Below are positions 54,249-63,014 of a stretch of 64,000 nucleotides of DNA, in pieces. The DNA is from Paenibacillus xylanexedens (GTDB lineage: Bacteria > Bacillota > Bacilli > Paenibacillales > Paenibacillaceae). Below the pieces are notes generated by a model. The model was given only the letters and a program-made list of their open reading frames with translations, was not told the origin of the DNA and did no database searches. The stretch covers positions 62,001 through 126,000 of the forward strand of contig NZ_JAGIKV010000009.1 of NCBI RefSeq assembly GCF_017874615.1. The letters run 5' to 3'. Each line of letters begins with the position of its first letter. The first letter of the stretch is position 1. Both the position numbers and the translations under genes were made by a program.

Positions 54249-55070
54249 ATGGAAGATACAACTTTATTGAAACAAACTCCTACGAAACTGAACAATAGTC
54301 ACTTGCAGGGAACGCAGCCAACATCGGCTCCTCTTAGTGTGAGGGATCTGGCTGTTGCGTATCACAAAAAGCCGGTGCTTAGCAGCGTATCCTTCGACAT
54401 CCCTGAAGGACAACTCATCGGAATACTCGGACCGAATGGTGCAGGGAAATCGACCCTGATCAAAGCCGTTCTGGGACTGGTACCGAAGATGCATGGAGAG
54501 GTACGGATCTTCGGACAATCGTACAGGGAACAACGTCGCCGCATCGGTTATGTGCCCCAACGGGAATCGGTGGACTGGGATTTCCCTACGCATGCGCTTG
54601 ATGTGGTGATGATGGGACGGTATGGTCATCTGGGCTGGTTCCGTCGTCCGGGGAAAAAGGAGCGGGACCTGGCGGCACACTGCCTGGAGCAAGTCGGCAT
54701 GGGCGATTACATGTACCGCCAGATCAGTCAGCTGTCCGGTGGACAGCAGCAACGTGTCTTTCTGGCGCGGGCACTCGTGCAAGACGCAGATCTGTATTTC
54801 ATGGATGAGCCGTTTGCAGGTGTGGATGCCACCACAGAGAAAGCGATCATTTCGCTTTTGGAACAGTTGAAGAAACAAGGCAAGACCGTACTGGTTGTTC
54901 ACCATGATCTGGCGACAGTCGAGGAATACTTCGACCATGTTCTGCTGCTCAATGGACGACTGGTGGCAGGTGGACCGACAAGTGAAGTATTTGTACCGGA
55001 TACACTGCAAGAGACGTACGGAGGCCGGATTGCGATGATCGGAAGCCGGACGGAGAAAGGCCAGGTGTAG
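54249..55070 (+). CDS. mntB: manganese ABC transporter, ATP-binding protein
   Basis: 273 residues from ATG 54249, GAGAGGAG ten bases before. ABC ATPase with Walker A GPNGAGKST, signature LSGGQQQR, Walker B DLYFMDEPFAGVD and the switch His in VVHHDLATVEEYF. Closest in layout to MntB/YtgB-type metal importers. Followed by two permease genes at three bases and minus one base, so the operon is tight. Confidence 0.9.
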   Translation: MEDTTLLKQTPTKLNNSHLQGTQPTSAPLSVRDLAVAYHKKPVLSSVSFDIPEGQLIGILGPNGAGKSTLIKAVLGLVPKMHGEVRIFGQSYREQRRRIGYVPQRESVDWDFPTHALDVVMMGRYGHLGWFRRPGKKERDLAAHCLEQVGMGDYMYRQISQLSGGQQQRVFLARALVQDADLYFMDEPFAGVDATTEKAIISLLEQLKKQGKTVLVVHHDLATVEEYFDHVLLLNGRLVAGGPTSEVFVPDTLQETYGGRIAMIGSRTEKGQV

Positions 55071-55073
55071 TGC

Positions 55074-56033
55074 ATGTGGAACTGGATCGTTGCCATCTTA
55101 TCTGACCCCAATACACGTTGGATATTGCTTGGCTGTCTGTTGTTAGGATTCAGTAGCGGGATTATTGGCTCCTTCACCTTTCTTCGTAAACAGAGCCTGA
55201 TGGGGGACACCCTTGCTCATGCTGCTCTGCCTGGGATCTGTATTGCATTTATGTTGACGGAAACGAAGTCGGTCGGATTATTCCTGTTCGGTGCTCTGGT
55301 GGCTGGCATTGTCGCTACCTTCGGAATCTCGTGGATTACGCGCTACTCCCGAATCAAGCAGGATGCGGCGATGGGAATTGTGCTGACCGTATTTTTCGGG
55401 GTTGGTGTAGTGATGCTGACGCGCATCCAGCATGGGGCGAGCGGAAGTCAAAGCGGACTCGATAAATATTTGTTTGGGCAGGCGGCATCCATGGTCATGA
55501 CGGATGTGTATGTCATGGGTGGCGTATGTCTCGTATTACTGATTGCCTGTCTTGCCTGGTTCAAGGAATTCAAACTGGTGAGTTTTGACCCGGGATTTGC
55601 ACGTGGTATGGGACTGCCGGTTGCTATGTTAGAGCAGCTCATTTTGCTCTTAACGGTGATCGCGGTAGTTGCCGGAATTCAGGCCGTTGGTGTGGTGCTT
55701 GTTGCGGCGTTGCTGGTAACTCCAGCAGCAGCGGCACGTTGCTGGACCGACTCACTTGCACTGATGGTGGTATTGGCAGGCATATTTGGTGCATTGAGTG
55801 GTGCAACAGGCACGATCTTCAGTACGCTTGTACCTAATCTGCCGACAGGACCTGTAACCGTTCTTGCGGCTACGGTGTTGTTTGCCGGTTCAGCCTTGCT
55901 GGCTCCGCGTCGTGGATTATTAGCTCGACGGTTGCGCAGTATTCAGGCAAAATCGGCGTATATGCGTGAAGAGCGGGCTACACTTCAGACTCTCGCCACA
56001 CAGCGAAATCAGCAGGAACGGGGGGGAATGTAA
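55074..56033 (+). CDS. mntC: manganese ABC transporter, permease 1
   Basis: 319 residues, eight or nine membrane helices of the ABC-3 family. GFSSGIIGSFTFLRKQSLMG, then DTLAHAALPGI, is the typical first-helix motif with a metal-path His; AVGVVLVAALLVTPAAAARC is the conserved coupling region. The C-terminal ~45 residues are a hydrophilic tail. Starts three bases after mntB and overlaps mntD by one base (TAATG). Confidence 0.88.
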   Translation: MWNWIVAILSDPNTRWILLGCLLLGFSSGIIGSFTFLRKQSLMGDTLAHAALPGICIAFMLTETKSVGLFLFGALVAGIVATFGISWITRYSRIKQDAAMGIVLTVFFGVGVVMLTRIQHGASGSQSGLDKYLFGQAASMVMTDVYVMGGVCLVLLIACLAWFKEFKLVSFDPGFARGMGLPVAMLEQLILLLTVIAVVAGIQAVGVVLVAALLVTPAAAARCWTDSLALMVVLAGIFGALSGATGTIFSTLVPNLPTGPVTVLAATVLFAGSALLAPRRGLLARRLRSIQAKSAYMREERATLQTLATQRNQQERGGM

Positions 56034-56905
56034 TGGCAACGTTTTGGATTATCTTAACGGCCGTATTGGTTTCTTCTGCCTGCGCCATCCTCGGTTGTTT
56101 TCTGATTCTGCGGCGAATGGCTCTGGTCGGTGATGCGATCAGCCATGCGGTTCTCCCCGGTATTGCGATTGCTTTCCTGTGGAGTGGTTCCAGAGATTCG
56201 TTATGGATGCTACTTGGTGCAACGGTGTTTGGACTACTGACGGTGTTCTTCATACAGAGTTTGCAGGCGGGTGGACTGTCGTCTGATGCCTCGATCGGAA
56301 TTGTGTTTACTGCACTCTTCGCAGTAGGTGTCATTCTGATTAGTCTGAACGCCCAGCATATTGATCTGGATCTGGACTGTGTTTTGTTCGGTGAGATCGC
56401 TTATGTACAGTGGGATACACTAACCCTTGGAGGTACGGATGTCGGGCCGAGGGCAGTCTGGATGCTGGGTATTACTTTGCTAGTCATCCTTGTCGTCATT
56501 GGGCTGTTCTACAAACAGTTTAAGCTATGTGCCTTTGATCCGGCGCTGGCTGCGGCCTGCGGCATTCCAGTAGTGCTGTTCCACTATCTGCTCATGGGAC
56601 TCGTTTCCATGACGTCCGTAGCTTCATTTGAAAGTGTTGGTTCGATTCTCGTTGTGGGCATGCTGATTGTACCTGCGGCAACGGCTTACCTGCTCACAGA
56701 TCGTCTGGGCAAAATGATTCTGTATGCCGTCCTGATCGGAGCAGCATCCTCGGTTGGAGGTTACATCATGGCTTACGCTCTGGATGCTTCCATCGCGGGC
56801 TGCATGGTAGCTGTTGCTGGAATTTTGTTTGTTCTTGCACTGCTGCTGTCACCGAAACATGGCATCGTATTCCGTTACGCTCGTCGCAAATTCGCGGCAA
56901 GGTAA
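56033..56905 (+). CDS. mntD: manganese ABC transporter, permease 2
   Basis: 290 residues, ABC-3 family like mntC and probably its heterodimer partner. CAILGCFLILRRMALVGDAI, then SHAVLPGIAIAF, and SVGSILVVGMLIVPAATAYL are the matching motifs. GGGGGGG serves as Shine-Dalgarno within the mntC end. Two permease genes in one operon is the Bacillus mntABCD layout. Confidence 0.88.
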   Translation: MATFWIILTAVLVSSACAILGCFLILRRMALVGDAISHAVLPGIAIAFLWSGSRDSLWMLLGATVFGLLTVFFIQSLQAGGLSSDASIGIVFTALFAVGVILISLNAQHIDLDLDCVLFGEIAYVQWDTLTLGGTDVGPRAVWMLGITLLVILVVIGLFYKQFKLCAFDPALAAACGIPVVLFHYLLMGLVSMTSVASFESVGSILVVGMLIVPAATAYLLTDRLGKMILYAVLIGAASSVGGYIMAYALDASIAGCMVAVAGILFVLALLLSPKHGIVFRYARRKFAAR

Positions 56906-56950
56906 TGGAAGTTTAAGTGAATAACAGATGAATAAACAAAATTACAAGAA

Positions 56951-56976
56951 GCCGTCTGCATCGCAGGCGGTTTTTT
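56951..56976 (+). terminator. terminator of mntABCD
   Basis: CCGTCTGC pairs with GCAGGCGG (one wobble) around ATC, then six T's. Confidence 0.85.
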
Positions 56977-57601
56977 GCGTGTCTGGTCGTATTACTTTTA
57001 CAAGGGCAACCGGATATAAGATATGCAATATAAAATGATAATGTAGCGTCATCCAGCCGATTACGGGTTATTTTGTTGCATACAGATGATCTGTGGTAAA
57101 ATGTCGTTAGCTGTGACGTCCGGAGCGTCCGTTGTTACGGGTGCCGGGCGATCTTGTTGTGAAAGAATGTTTAAAATAGATAAAGAGAACCTTTAAGTTG
57201 AACTGGAGAACCATTGTGGAACGGAGAGGGCAGAAAGGACCTAGAGAAGGGAAATTTGTTTATGAATTTCCTTCTTGATGTTAGGTGTTATGAGCTCTAA
57301 ATACAAAGGTGATGTAGTGAAGGGGACGGAATCGAGAATCGATCTGAAGAAGCGATAGCGTTCGCCTTTGTCTCCGAATTTCTAACCTTTAAGAAGAGAG
57401 AATCTAGAAAATTCGGAGACAACAGCGATCGGAAGACGATCCGTACACGTAACGATTACCTCGTATAATCTCAATACACTAAAGAAAAAGGTAATTCTAA
57501 AACAAATATACTACGACTCGAAAGGTTTTCTGCCCGCGTAGTGCCTGAATGGATATCCATGAGTTCAATTTGGAGAGAGACAACCTAGGAGGAACTACTG
57601 T
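56977..57601. promoter_or_regulatory. long leader before the HAD gene, with repeat copy 3
   Basis: 625 bases without a gene. A possible promoter is TTGTTG (about 57071) with TAAAAT (about 57095-57100) at 18 bases. Downstream of it GACGTCCGGAGCGTC is a small hairpin and GAAGGGAAATT/AATTTCCTTCT (about 57247-57278) a terminator-like stem, so a short RNA or attenuated leader is possible. The dispersed repeat fills 57311-57461. Confidence 0.4.
57311..57461 (+). repeat. dispersed palindromic repeat, copy 3
   Basis: The most regular copy: AGGGGACGGAATCGA, AGAAGCGATAGCG, TTCGCCTTTGTCTCCGAATT, loop, AAATTCGGAGACAACAGCGA, TCGGAAGACGATCCGTA. TTTGTCTCCGAATTTC and GAAAATTCGGAGACAAC give a near-perfect stem of about 15 bp around a ~35-base loop. 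Confidence 0.8.
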
Positions 57602-58351
57602 ATGAGTGAACTGAAATACAAATTGCTTGCATTGGATATGGATGGAACATTACTTAACGATAATCATGAAATTACACAGGAGACCGCCAAGTGGATTCAA
57701 ATTGCCATTCGTCGGGGTGTACATGTGTGCCTTTCTACGGGAAGAGCGGTATTCCACGCCATGCCTTATGCGGTCCAGCTTGGACTGGAAACACCGATGG
57801 TTACCGTTAACGGCAGTGAGGTCTGGAAAGCACCGCATGATCTGCATATGCGTCATCTGATGGACCCGGCATTGATTCGCAAAATGCAGGAGATTGGTGA
57901 GAAATATAACAGCTGGTACTGGGCATACTCCGTGGAAGAACTGTTTAATCGTGACCGCTGGACGGACAATATTGAAGGTCTGGAATGGTTGAAATTCGGC
58001 TTCAATACCGAAGTGGATGAAGTGCGTCACCAGATCATGATGGAACTGCAACAAATGGGCGGTCTGCAAATGACCAACTCCTCACCCGTTAATATTGAGA
58101 TCAACCCTGCTGGGGTATCCAAAGCAAGTGGTGTAGCCGAAGTCTGCAAGCTGCTGGGCATTGAGATGTCAGAAGTTGTTGCTGTCGGAGACAGTTTGAA
58201 TGATCTGGCTGTCATTGAGGCGGTAGGTCTTGGTGTAGCGATGGGCAATGCGCAGGAGCAGGTAAAGGAAGCGGCTGATCTGATCGTAGCGAGTAACAAT
58301 GAAGACGGCATCGTCGAAGTGATCCGTGAACATATTTTGAAGGGGGAGTAA
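57602..58351 (+). CDS. HAD-superfamily Cof-type phosphatase
   Basis: 249 residues from ATG 57602 with AGGAGG ahead. HAD motifs in order: ALDMDGTLLND (motif I, nucleophilic Asp), CLSTGRAV (motif II), a shortened C2 cap (YAVQLGLETPMVTVNGSEVW onward), Lys in GVSKASGVAEV (motif III), and VAVGDSLNDLAVIEAVGLGV (motif IV, Mg2+). Probably dephosphorylates a small phosphometabolite such as a sugar phosphate or flavin precursor; the substrate is not known. The DUF456 gene follows at three bases. Confidence 0.88.
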   Translation: MSELKYKLLALDMDGTLLNDNHEITQETAKWIQIAIRRGVHVCLSTGRAVFHAMPYAVQLGLETPMVTVNGSEVWKAPHDLHMRHLMDPALIRKMQEIGEKYNSWYWAYSVEELFNRDRWTDNIEGLEWLKFGFNTEVDEVRHQIMMELQQMGGLQMTNSSPVNIEINPAGVSKASGVAEVCKLLGIEMSEVVAVGDSLNDLAVIEAVGLGVAMGNAQEQVKEAADLIVASNNEDGIVEVIREHILKGE

Positions 58352-58354
58352 CCT

Positions 58355-58846
58355 TTGCTCGCAACCGTTGCCTGGATTTTAATTGTACTGCTGTTTGCAG
58401 TGGGGATGGCTGGAACGGTATATCCCATACTGCCTGGTGCTGTAGCGATTTTTTTTGCGTTTCTGGTCTACGGCTGGTTCTTCAGCTTTGATCCGTTTGG
58501 TGTGTGGTTCTGGATCATTCAGATTCTGATTGTTGTTGTGTTGTTTGTGGCTGATTATGTCGTCAGCGCATGGGGTGTGAAGAAGTTCGGTGGCTCCAAG
58601 TTATCGACCACGTTGAGTACCATTGGTGTTATCATTGGGCCATTTGTCATTCCGGCATTTGGACTGGTGCTGGGACCATTTATCGGTGCTTTTATCGGGG
58701 AACTGATCGGAGGGTCTTCACCTTCCAAAGCGTCGAAAGTTGGATTTGGTTCCGTTGTGGGGCTATTTACGAGTACTGTGATGAAAATTATTTTGCAAAT
58801 CGTCATGATTGTTCTCTTTATTATCTGGGTGGTAAGATTCGCCTAA
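58355..58846 (+). CDS. DUF456 membrane protein
   Basis: 163 residues from TTG 58355 behind AAGGGGGAG. About four or five hydrophobic helices, Gly-rich. GMAGTVYPILPGAVAIFFAF and then IGPFVIPAFGLVLGPFIGAF, GELIGGSSPSKASKVGFGSV match DUF456, small multi-pass proteins with glycine-zipper-like repeats of unknown function. Forms an operon with the HAD gene. Confidence 0.82.
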   Translation: MLATVAWILIVLLFAVGMAGTVYPILPGAVAIFFAFLVYGWFFSFDPFGVWFWIIQILIVVVLFVADYVVSAWGVKKFGGSKLSTTLSTIGVIIGPFVIPAFGLVLGPFIGAFIGELIGGSSPSKASKVGFGSVVGLFTSTVMKIILQIVMIVLFIIWVVRFA

Positions 58847-58907
58847 ACGTTCAGGATTAGCTTCAACGGGATGCACGTCCGGTGTGGAGGAAAGAAGGGG
58901 AATTCGT

Positions 58908-60536
58908 TTGTCTAAGAAAGAAACATTCATTAGGGGTACGCTCATTCTGGCGGCCGCTGCGCTGATCGCAAGAGTACTCGGATTGGTTCAACGGGTGCCG
59001 CTGGAGCATATCCTCGGCGATATCGGTAACGCATCGTTTACGATCTCCAATACGGTATATTTAATGCTGTTAACTGTAGCAACGGCGGGCATACCGAGTA
59101 CACTTAGTAAAATGGTATCGGAACGTTATGCGCTCGGACGCGCGAGTGAAGCCCAACAGATCTACCGTGCAGCCCTGATCTTTGCCGCTGTGGCCGGTGT
59201 AGTCATGTCTGCTTTGTTGTGGTTCGCGGCACCTTATTATGCCACGTATGTCTCCAAAGTACCGGAGTCAGTCAGCGCCATTCGCGCCTTGGCTCCAGCG
59301 TTGTTGCTCTTCCCGGCCATTGCGATGATGCGTGGATATTTCCAGGGACGCGGCAACATGACAGCAGGCGGTATTTCACAGATCGTGGAACAGTTCGCCC
59401 GTGTAGGTACAGCCATTATCGTGGCTTATGTCATGCTGCAATGGAATTATGATGACCAAACGATTGCTGCGGGTGCTTCATTTGGTGGAGTATTAGGAAG
59501 TGTGGGTGCCTTCGGTGTCATGCTGTACTTCACCTTGAAGCTGCGTCGTAGCGACCGTGCGGCCCAATTGAATTACGAGCGTGCAGAGCAGTTACCAATG
59601 CGAGGTATCTACAGTGATATCTTCAAGCTGTCTATACCAATTGTGTTGTCCTCACTTGCGGTTCCAGCCATTAACTTTATCGATTCATCCCTTGTGGTAC
59701 CACTGCTTAGTGGCCAGATCGGACTCGAAGAAGCGACTGGTGTACTTGCGATCCTGGGTGCGAAAGCCCAAAGTATTGCGGGTATTCCTCCGATTCTGGC
59801 TATCGCTTTGAGTCAATCATTGGTGCCTGTCATATCGGCAGCATTTGCCCGCAAGGATGAAGCGCATCTGAAAAGTCAGGTTACACTTGCGTTGCGCATT
59901 TCGATTCTGACAGGTATGCCGATTGTCATTGCACTTTGTGCGGCAGCGTATTCGGTCAACGGATTGCTGTTTACCAATCTGGATGGAACGCCGATCATTG
60001 CCTTGTTAACATTCGGTACCATTTTCCAGATTACGATGATGACCACCAACTCTATTTTACTAGGGGTAGGGAAACCGCGGATTACGATGATCAGTGTCGC
60101 AGCAGGTGTTGTGATCAAACTGATCGCAAGTCTGATTCTGGCGCCGATCTTCGGCATTTACGGCATCATTATTGCAACGGCCCTCTGCTTCTTGGTCATC
60201 ACGTACTTGAATCTGCGGGTCCTTCGTAAAATCGTTGATTTCTCCATCATGGGAGATCGTTGGAAAGGATTTATCATTACAGTCTTGCTTGCAGCAGGTG
60301 TAGGATTTGCAACGAACTGGATTGGCAATACGATCTTTGGACTGTTCCTGCCAGCGCGTGTATCCTTCTTGCTTACCTGCCTTGTGGTTGGTGTGCTTGT
60401 TGTGGTGGTGTATCTGGTTCTCATGGTTGTGCTGCGTGTACTGCGCAAGGACGAACTGGGCAGTTACCCCCGTATTCTGCAAAAAATTCTTCGTCCACTC
60501 ATGCGTCTTCAACGTGGAGCTGGGCAAAGAGGTTAA
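58908..60536 (+). CDS. murJ: MurJ/SpoVB-type lipid II flippase family protein
   Basis: 542 residues from TTG 58908, seven bases after GAAGGGG; GTG 58884 is upstream of that site and less likely. About 14 membrane helices of the MOP superfamily. LAAAALIARVLGLVQRVPLE and GIPSTLSKMVSERYALGRAS, and GYFQGRGNMTAGGISQIVEQ are the YtgP/SpoVB motifs. YtgP is the MurJ of Bacillus, flipping lipid II across the membrane; SpoVB acts in the spore cortex. The two are hard to tell apart by eye; MurJ/YtgP preferred by length. Confidence 0.78.
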   Translation: MSKKETFIRGTLILAAAALIARVLGLVQRVPLEHILGDIGNASFTISNTVYLMLLTVATAGIPSTLSKMVSERYALGRASEAQQIYRAALIFAAVAGVVMSALLWFAAPYYATYVSKVPESVSAIRALAPALLLFPAIAMMRGYFQGRGNMTAGGISQIVEQFARVGTAIIVAYVMLQWNYDDQTIAAGASFGGVLGSVGAFGVMLYFTLKLRRSDRAAQLNYERAEQLPMRGIYSDIFKLSIPIVLSSLAVPAINFIDSSLVVPLLSGQIGLEEATGVLAILGAKAQSIAGIPPILAIALSQSLVPVISAAFARKDEAHLKSQVTLALRISILTGMPIVIALCAAAYSVNGLLFTNLDGTPIIALLTFGTIFQITMMTTNSILLGVGKPRITMISVAAGVVIKLIASLILAPIFGIYGIIIATALCFLVITYLNLRVLRKIVDFSIMGDRWKGFIITVLLAAGVGFATNWIGNTIFGLFLPARVSFLLTCLVVGVLVVVVYLVLMVVLRVLRKDELGSYPRILQKILRPLMRLQRGAGQRG

Positions 60537-60586
60537 AAATGCAAGGAGCATCATTCAAGCTCCAATATTTTGTGAAAATAGGATAC

Positions 60587-60622
60587 AAGCTCTGTCTGCT
60601 GTTAAGCGGACAGGGCTTTTTA
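60587..60622 (+). terminator. terminator after flippase gene
   Basis: AAGCTCTGTC pairs with GACAGGGCTT around an inner GCT/AGC stem, then T's. Confidence 0.8.
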
Positions 60623-60737
60623 TATAGTTAAGGAGTGCTGAGCGACTGAACTCGACATTAGCCCCGCAAGCGAGGATTAGCGGTACATCGGGGTATCCAC
60701 ATCACCCATCTTTGCCTGCTCTATATGATCTTCAGCT

Positions 60738-62024
60738 TTAGTGTGTGATGGCTTTAGCATCATGAGCCAGTGCTGTTTTCAGCATGCCATACCGGTGTTC
60801 GTGACTCATCTCAAAGAGCCATGGCCGACGCGGTGCGGTGAGATAACCGAGACAATCCCGTGTCTGAAGCCAGTCCTGTCTGGTGATCGGTTCATAAGGC
60901 GTGTCTCCCCATACAGAGAGCAGTTCCGGACTATACAATCGTTGCCCTTCGGGTAGCCATTCTTCATCCAGGAGCTCCTGAGCATAAAGTGTATGTTCAC
61001 CCGCCTCGTCTTCACGATTAGTAAACAGCCCAGGCCAATATTCAGCGCGCGACCCACGATGGGGAACCGAACGTGCAAACTCTAACACTTGTGAGTGTAC
61101 TTGCTCGATGCCAAACAATAGTGCATATAGGCCTTTGCCAAACATGATTCGCTCATCCAACTTGCCAAAATGTTCAATGACACGTCCTGCGAGTCCTGCT
61201 CCCCGTCCAAGAGGAAAGACGATATGATTCAGACCGGCCAGATTATGCAGATGGAATGCGAGTTTGGATAGTACTTCTTTTTGAAAATAAGGATGCTGCA
61301 CCACCCGGCTCTCGATATAGTTCTGCTCATTAATAATTAATGCCACACTTAGCAGTGAACTGCATCGTTCCAGCCAAAAGCGTTCCCAAAACGGCGTCAT
61401 AAACGCCGATACGTGAAAGTGCGACAAGAGATGGAAACAGCTTCGTCCGATCCGGCGACTGTTCATATACAGCAGTAGCTGGGGATATGCATCCTGGAAA
61501 ATGAGTGCATTGCACCGCTCCAGCAGCCGATACATATGCTCGCGATCGCTTTGATTCTGTAGATTATGCATTAAGTCACTCTGAAGATCTGTCATGTGAT
61601 ATCCGCCGTTGCGAGAGACCATATGAGCCAGCAGTGCCCAATGCAGTTCGGGATATTGCTCATAACATGCCAGATAGGCTGCCGTGCGGGTGATATTACT
61701 CCGATTATGCTCCTGGGTCAGTGTCTTAATCTCTTCCAGAATGATGCAATCTTCTTCGCAGACGAGTGCGCTTTGAACCTGGTCCGTGCGTGCAAAAGAC
61801 TTGCCGTTGGCAGGTAACAAACGCTCCACCTCAGACTGTAAGGCAGCTGCCGTATCTGTATCCCACTCGATGTCACGCAAAGGGTGACGAAGCTGTGCAG
61901 AAGCTTGCCACGCAGCCTGTTTGCCACGCCAGATTTCCCGGGCAGCACCCGGAATGGAACGGACCATCTGCAGGAGGGACCCGTGATGTTGTTCGCTGGA
62001 AGAATCGGTTCTGGTGGAAGTCAT
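60738..62024 (-). CDS. yppC: DUF2515 family protein (YppC-like)
   Basis: 428 residues from ATG 62024 with AAAGGATG seven bases ahead; an ATG six codons further up coincides with this site. Soluble, largely helical. The N-terminal NRSNITRTAAYLACYEQYPE and LHWALLAHMVSRNGGYHMTD are characteristic of DUF2515, present in many spore-formers; the family is of unknown function. Single-gene unit. Confidence 0.78.
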   Translation of the reverse strand: MTSTRTDSSSEQHHGSLLQMVRSIPGAAREIWRGKQAAWQASAQLRHPLRDIEWDTDTAAALQSEVERLLPANGKSFARTDQVQSALVCEEDCIILEEIKTLTQEHNRSNITRTAAYLACYEQYPELHWALLAHMVSRNGGYHMTDLQSDLMHNLQNQSDREHMYRLLERCNALIFQDAYPQLLLYMNSRRIGRSCFHLLSHFHVSAFMTPFWERFWLERCSSLLSVALIINEQNYIESRVVQHPYFQKEVLSKLAFHLHNLAGLNHIVFPLGRGAGLAGRVIEHFGKLDERIMFGKGLYALLFGIEQVHSQVLEFARSVPHRGSRAEYWPGLFTNREDEAGEHTLYAQELLDEEWLPEGQRLYSPELLSVWGDTPYEPITRQDWLQTRDCLGYLTAPRRPWLFEMSHEHRYGMLKTALAHDAKAITH

Positions 62025-62165
62025 GATGTGACATCCTTTCATGATGTTCTGGGTTTAAATTCACAGACCATGTGGTTTATTCTAAGTATGCGCTGATTAT
62101 TTGACTTCCACTCGCCAATTTGCTTCACTTAGGGTAAGACAAGGTACAGAAAGGGAGATGACCGA

Positions 62166-62510
62166 ATGGAACAGATTACTTCCAAACCGGCTTTTGATGT
62201 AGCCATCCAATCCCCACGTTTGACGATTGCCGTATTCAAGGCAGACTGGTGTGGTGACTGCAAATACATCGATCCGTTTATGCCTGAGGTTGAAGAGAAA
62301 TATGCACGTGAACTGACCTTGATTGAGGTCGACGTGGATCAGGTTGGAACCGTTAGTGAAGAGCAGAATATTCTTGGCATTCCGAGCTTTGTGGCGTATA
62401 CAGATGGCCGCGAACTCGTACGGTATGTGAACAAGCTGCGCAAGTCGAGAGAAGAGATTGAGCAGTTCTTGGATCGCGCAGTTGAGGTGTACAACACGAT
62501 CCATAAATAA
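62166..62510 (+). CDS. thioredoxin-like protein
   Basis: 114 residues from ATG 62166, GGGAG upstream. Thioredoxin fold with redox motif FKADWCGDCKYIDPFMPEVE (CGDC rather than CGPC), cis-Pro in LGIPSFVAY, and a charged C-terminal helix. No signal peptide, so cytoplasmic. The CGDC active site is usual in the Bacillus YtpP/YdbP-like thioredoxin relatives that act in thiol exchange. Substrate unknown. Confidence 0.85.
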   Translation: MEQITSKPAFDVAIQSPRLTIAVFKADWCGDCKYIDPFMPEVEEKYARELTLIEVDVDQVGTVSEEQNILGIPSFVAYTDGRELVRYVNKLRKSREEIEQFLDRAVEVYNTIHK

Positions 62511-62545
62511 TGTTATATAAGTTCAAATGATGAATATCACACAGG

Positions 62546-62680
62546 CACTACGATGCCAGAATAACCTTCCGATCGCTGTTATCCCCAGATTTCTTTGATC
62601 CCTTTTATAAAGGGGAGAAATCCGGGGATAAAGGCGAACGCTCCGCTTCTTCTGGTTATTTCTGTCCTCTCCGTTATTGT
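62546..62680 (-). repeat. dispersed palindromic repeat, copy 4
   Basis: On the minus strand: AGAAGAAGCGGAGCG, TTCGCCTTTATCCCCGGATT, TCTCC, loop with CCTTTATAAAAGG, AAATCTGGGGATAACAGCGA, TCGGAAGGTTATTCTGG. The outermost parts differ from copies 2 and 3 but remain complementary to each other (CAGAAATAACCAGAAG and AAGGTTATTCTGG), as if the outer stem had evolved by paired changes. Confidence 0.75.
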
Positions 62681-62747
62681 GTAAATATTTCATTGAACTT
62701 ATATAAAAGTATGACAGGTTCATGTTGTAAAAGGGTATAATAAAAAG

Positions 62748-62783
62748 AACGCCATTTCTCTTGAAATAGGGAAATGGCGTTTG
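62748..62783. terminator. hairpin terminator
   Basis: AACGCCATTTC (62748-62758) and GAAATGGCGTT (62771-62781) form a perfect 11-bp stem. T's after it are few; A's before it would serve the minus strand. Confidence 0.6.
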
Positions 62784-63014
62784 TGTGTTAAGGATTCAGT
62801 TTAAGACACAATTCAACTGGCATATCCCTCAATTACATAACTTCAATGACCTGTCGGTCATTATTTCACCAGACGTTAACATTTTGTCACAAAGCGCGAC
62901 GTCAATGAACATTTTATCCGTTATAATGAATTTAGTTGTGAAATAAGTGTCAAAGTACCGAAACAAGCGGAGAATATTCTTCGCCATCTTAAACCAACAG
63001 CGGGTGAGAAAAAA

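Larger units (their letters stand above)
62511..63014. other. intergenic stretch before ctaA, with repeat copy 4
   Basis: 504 bases without a gene. Holds the dispersed repeat (62546-62680), a terminator (62748-62783), and the ctaA leader, in which ATGACCTGTCGGTCAT (62850-62865) is a small hairpin. TTTTGTCAC (62883-62891) and TATAAT (62920-62925) may form part of the ctaA promoter. Confidence 0.45.
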
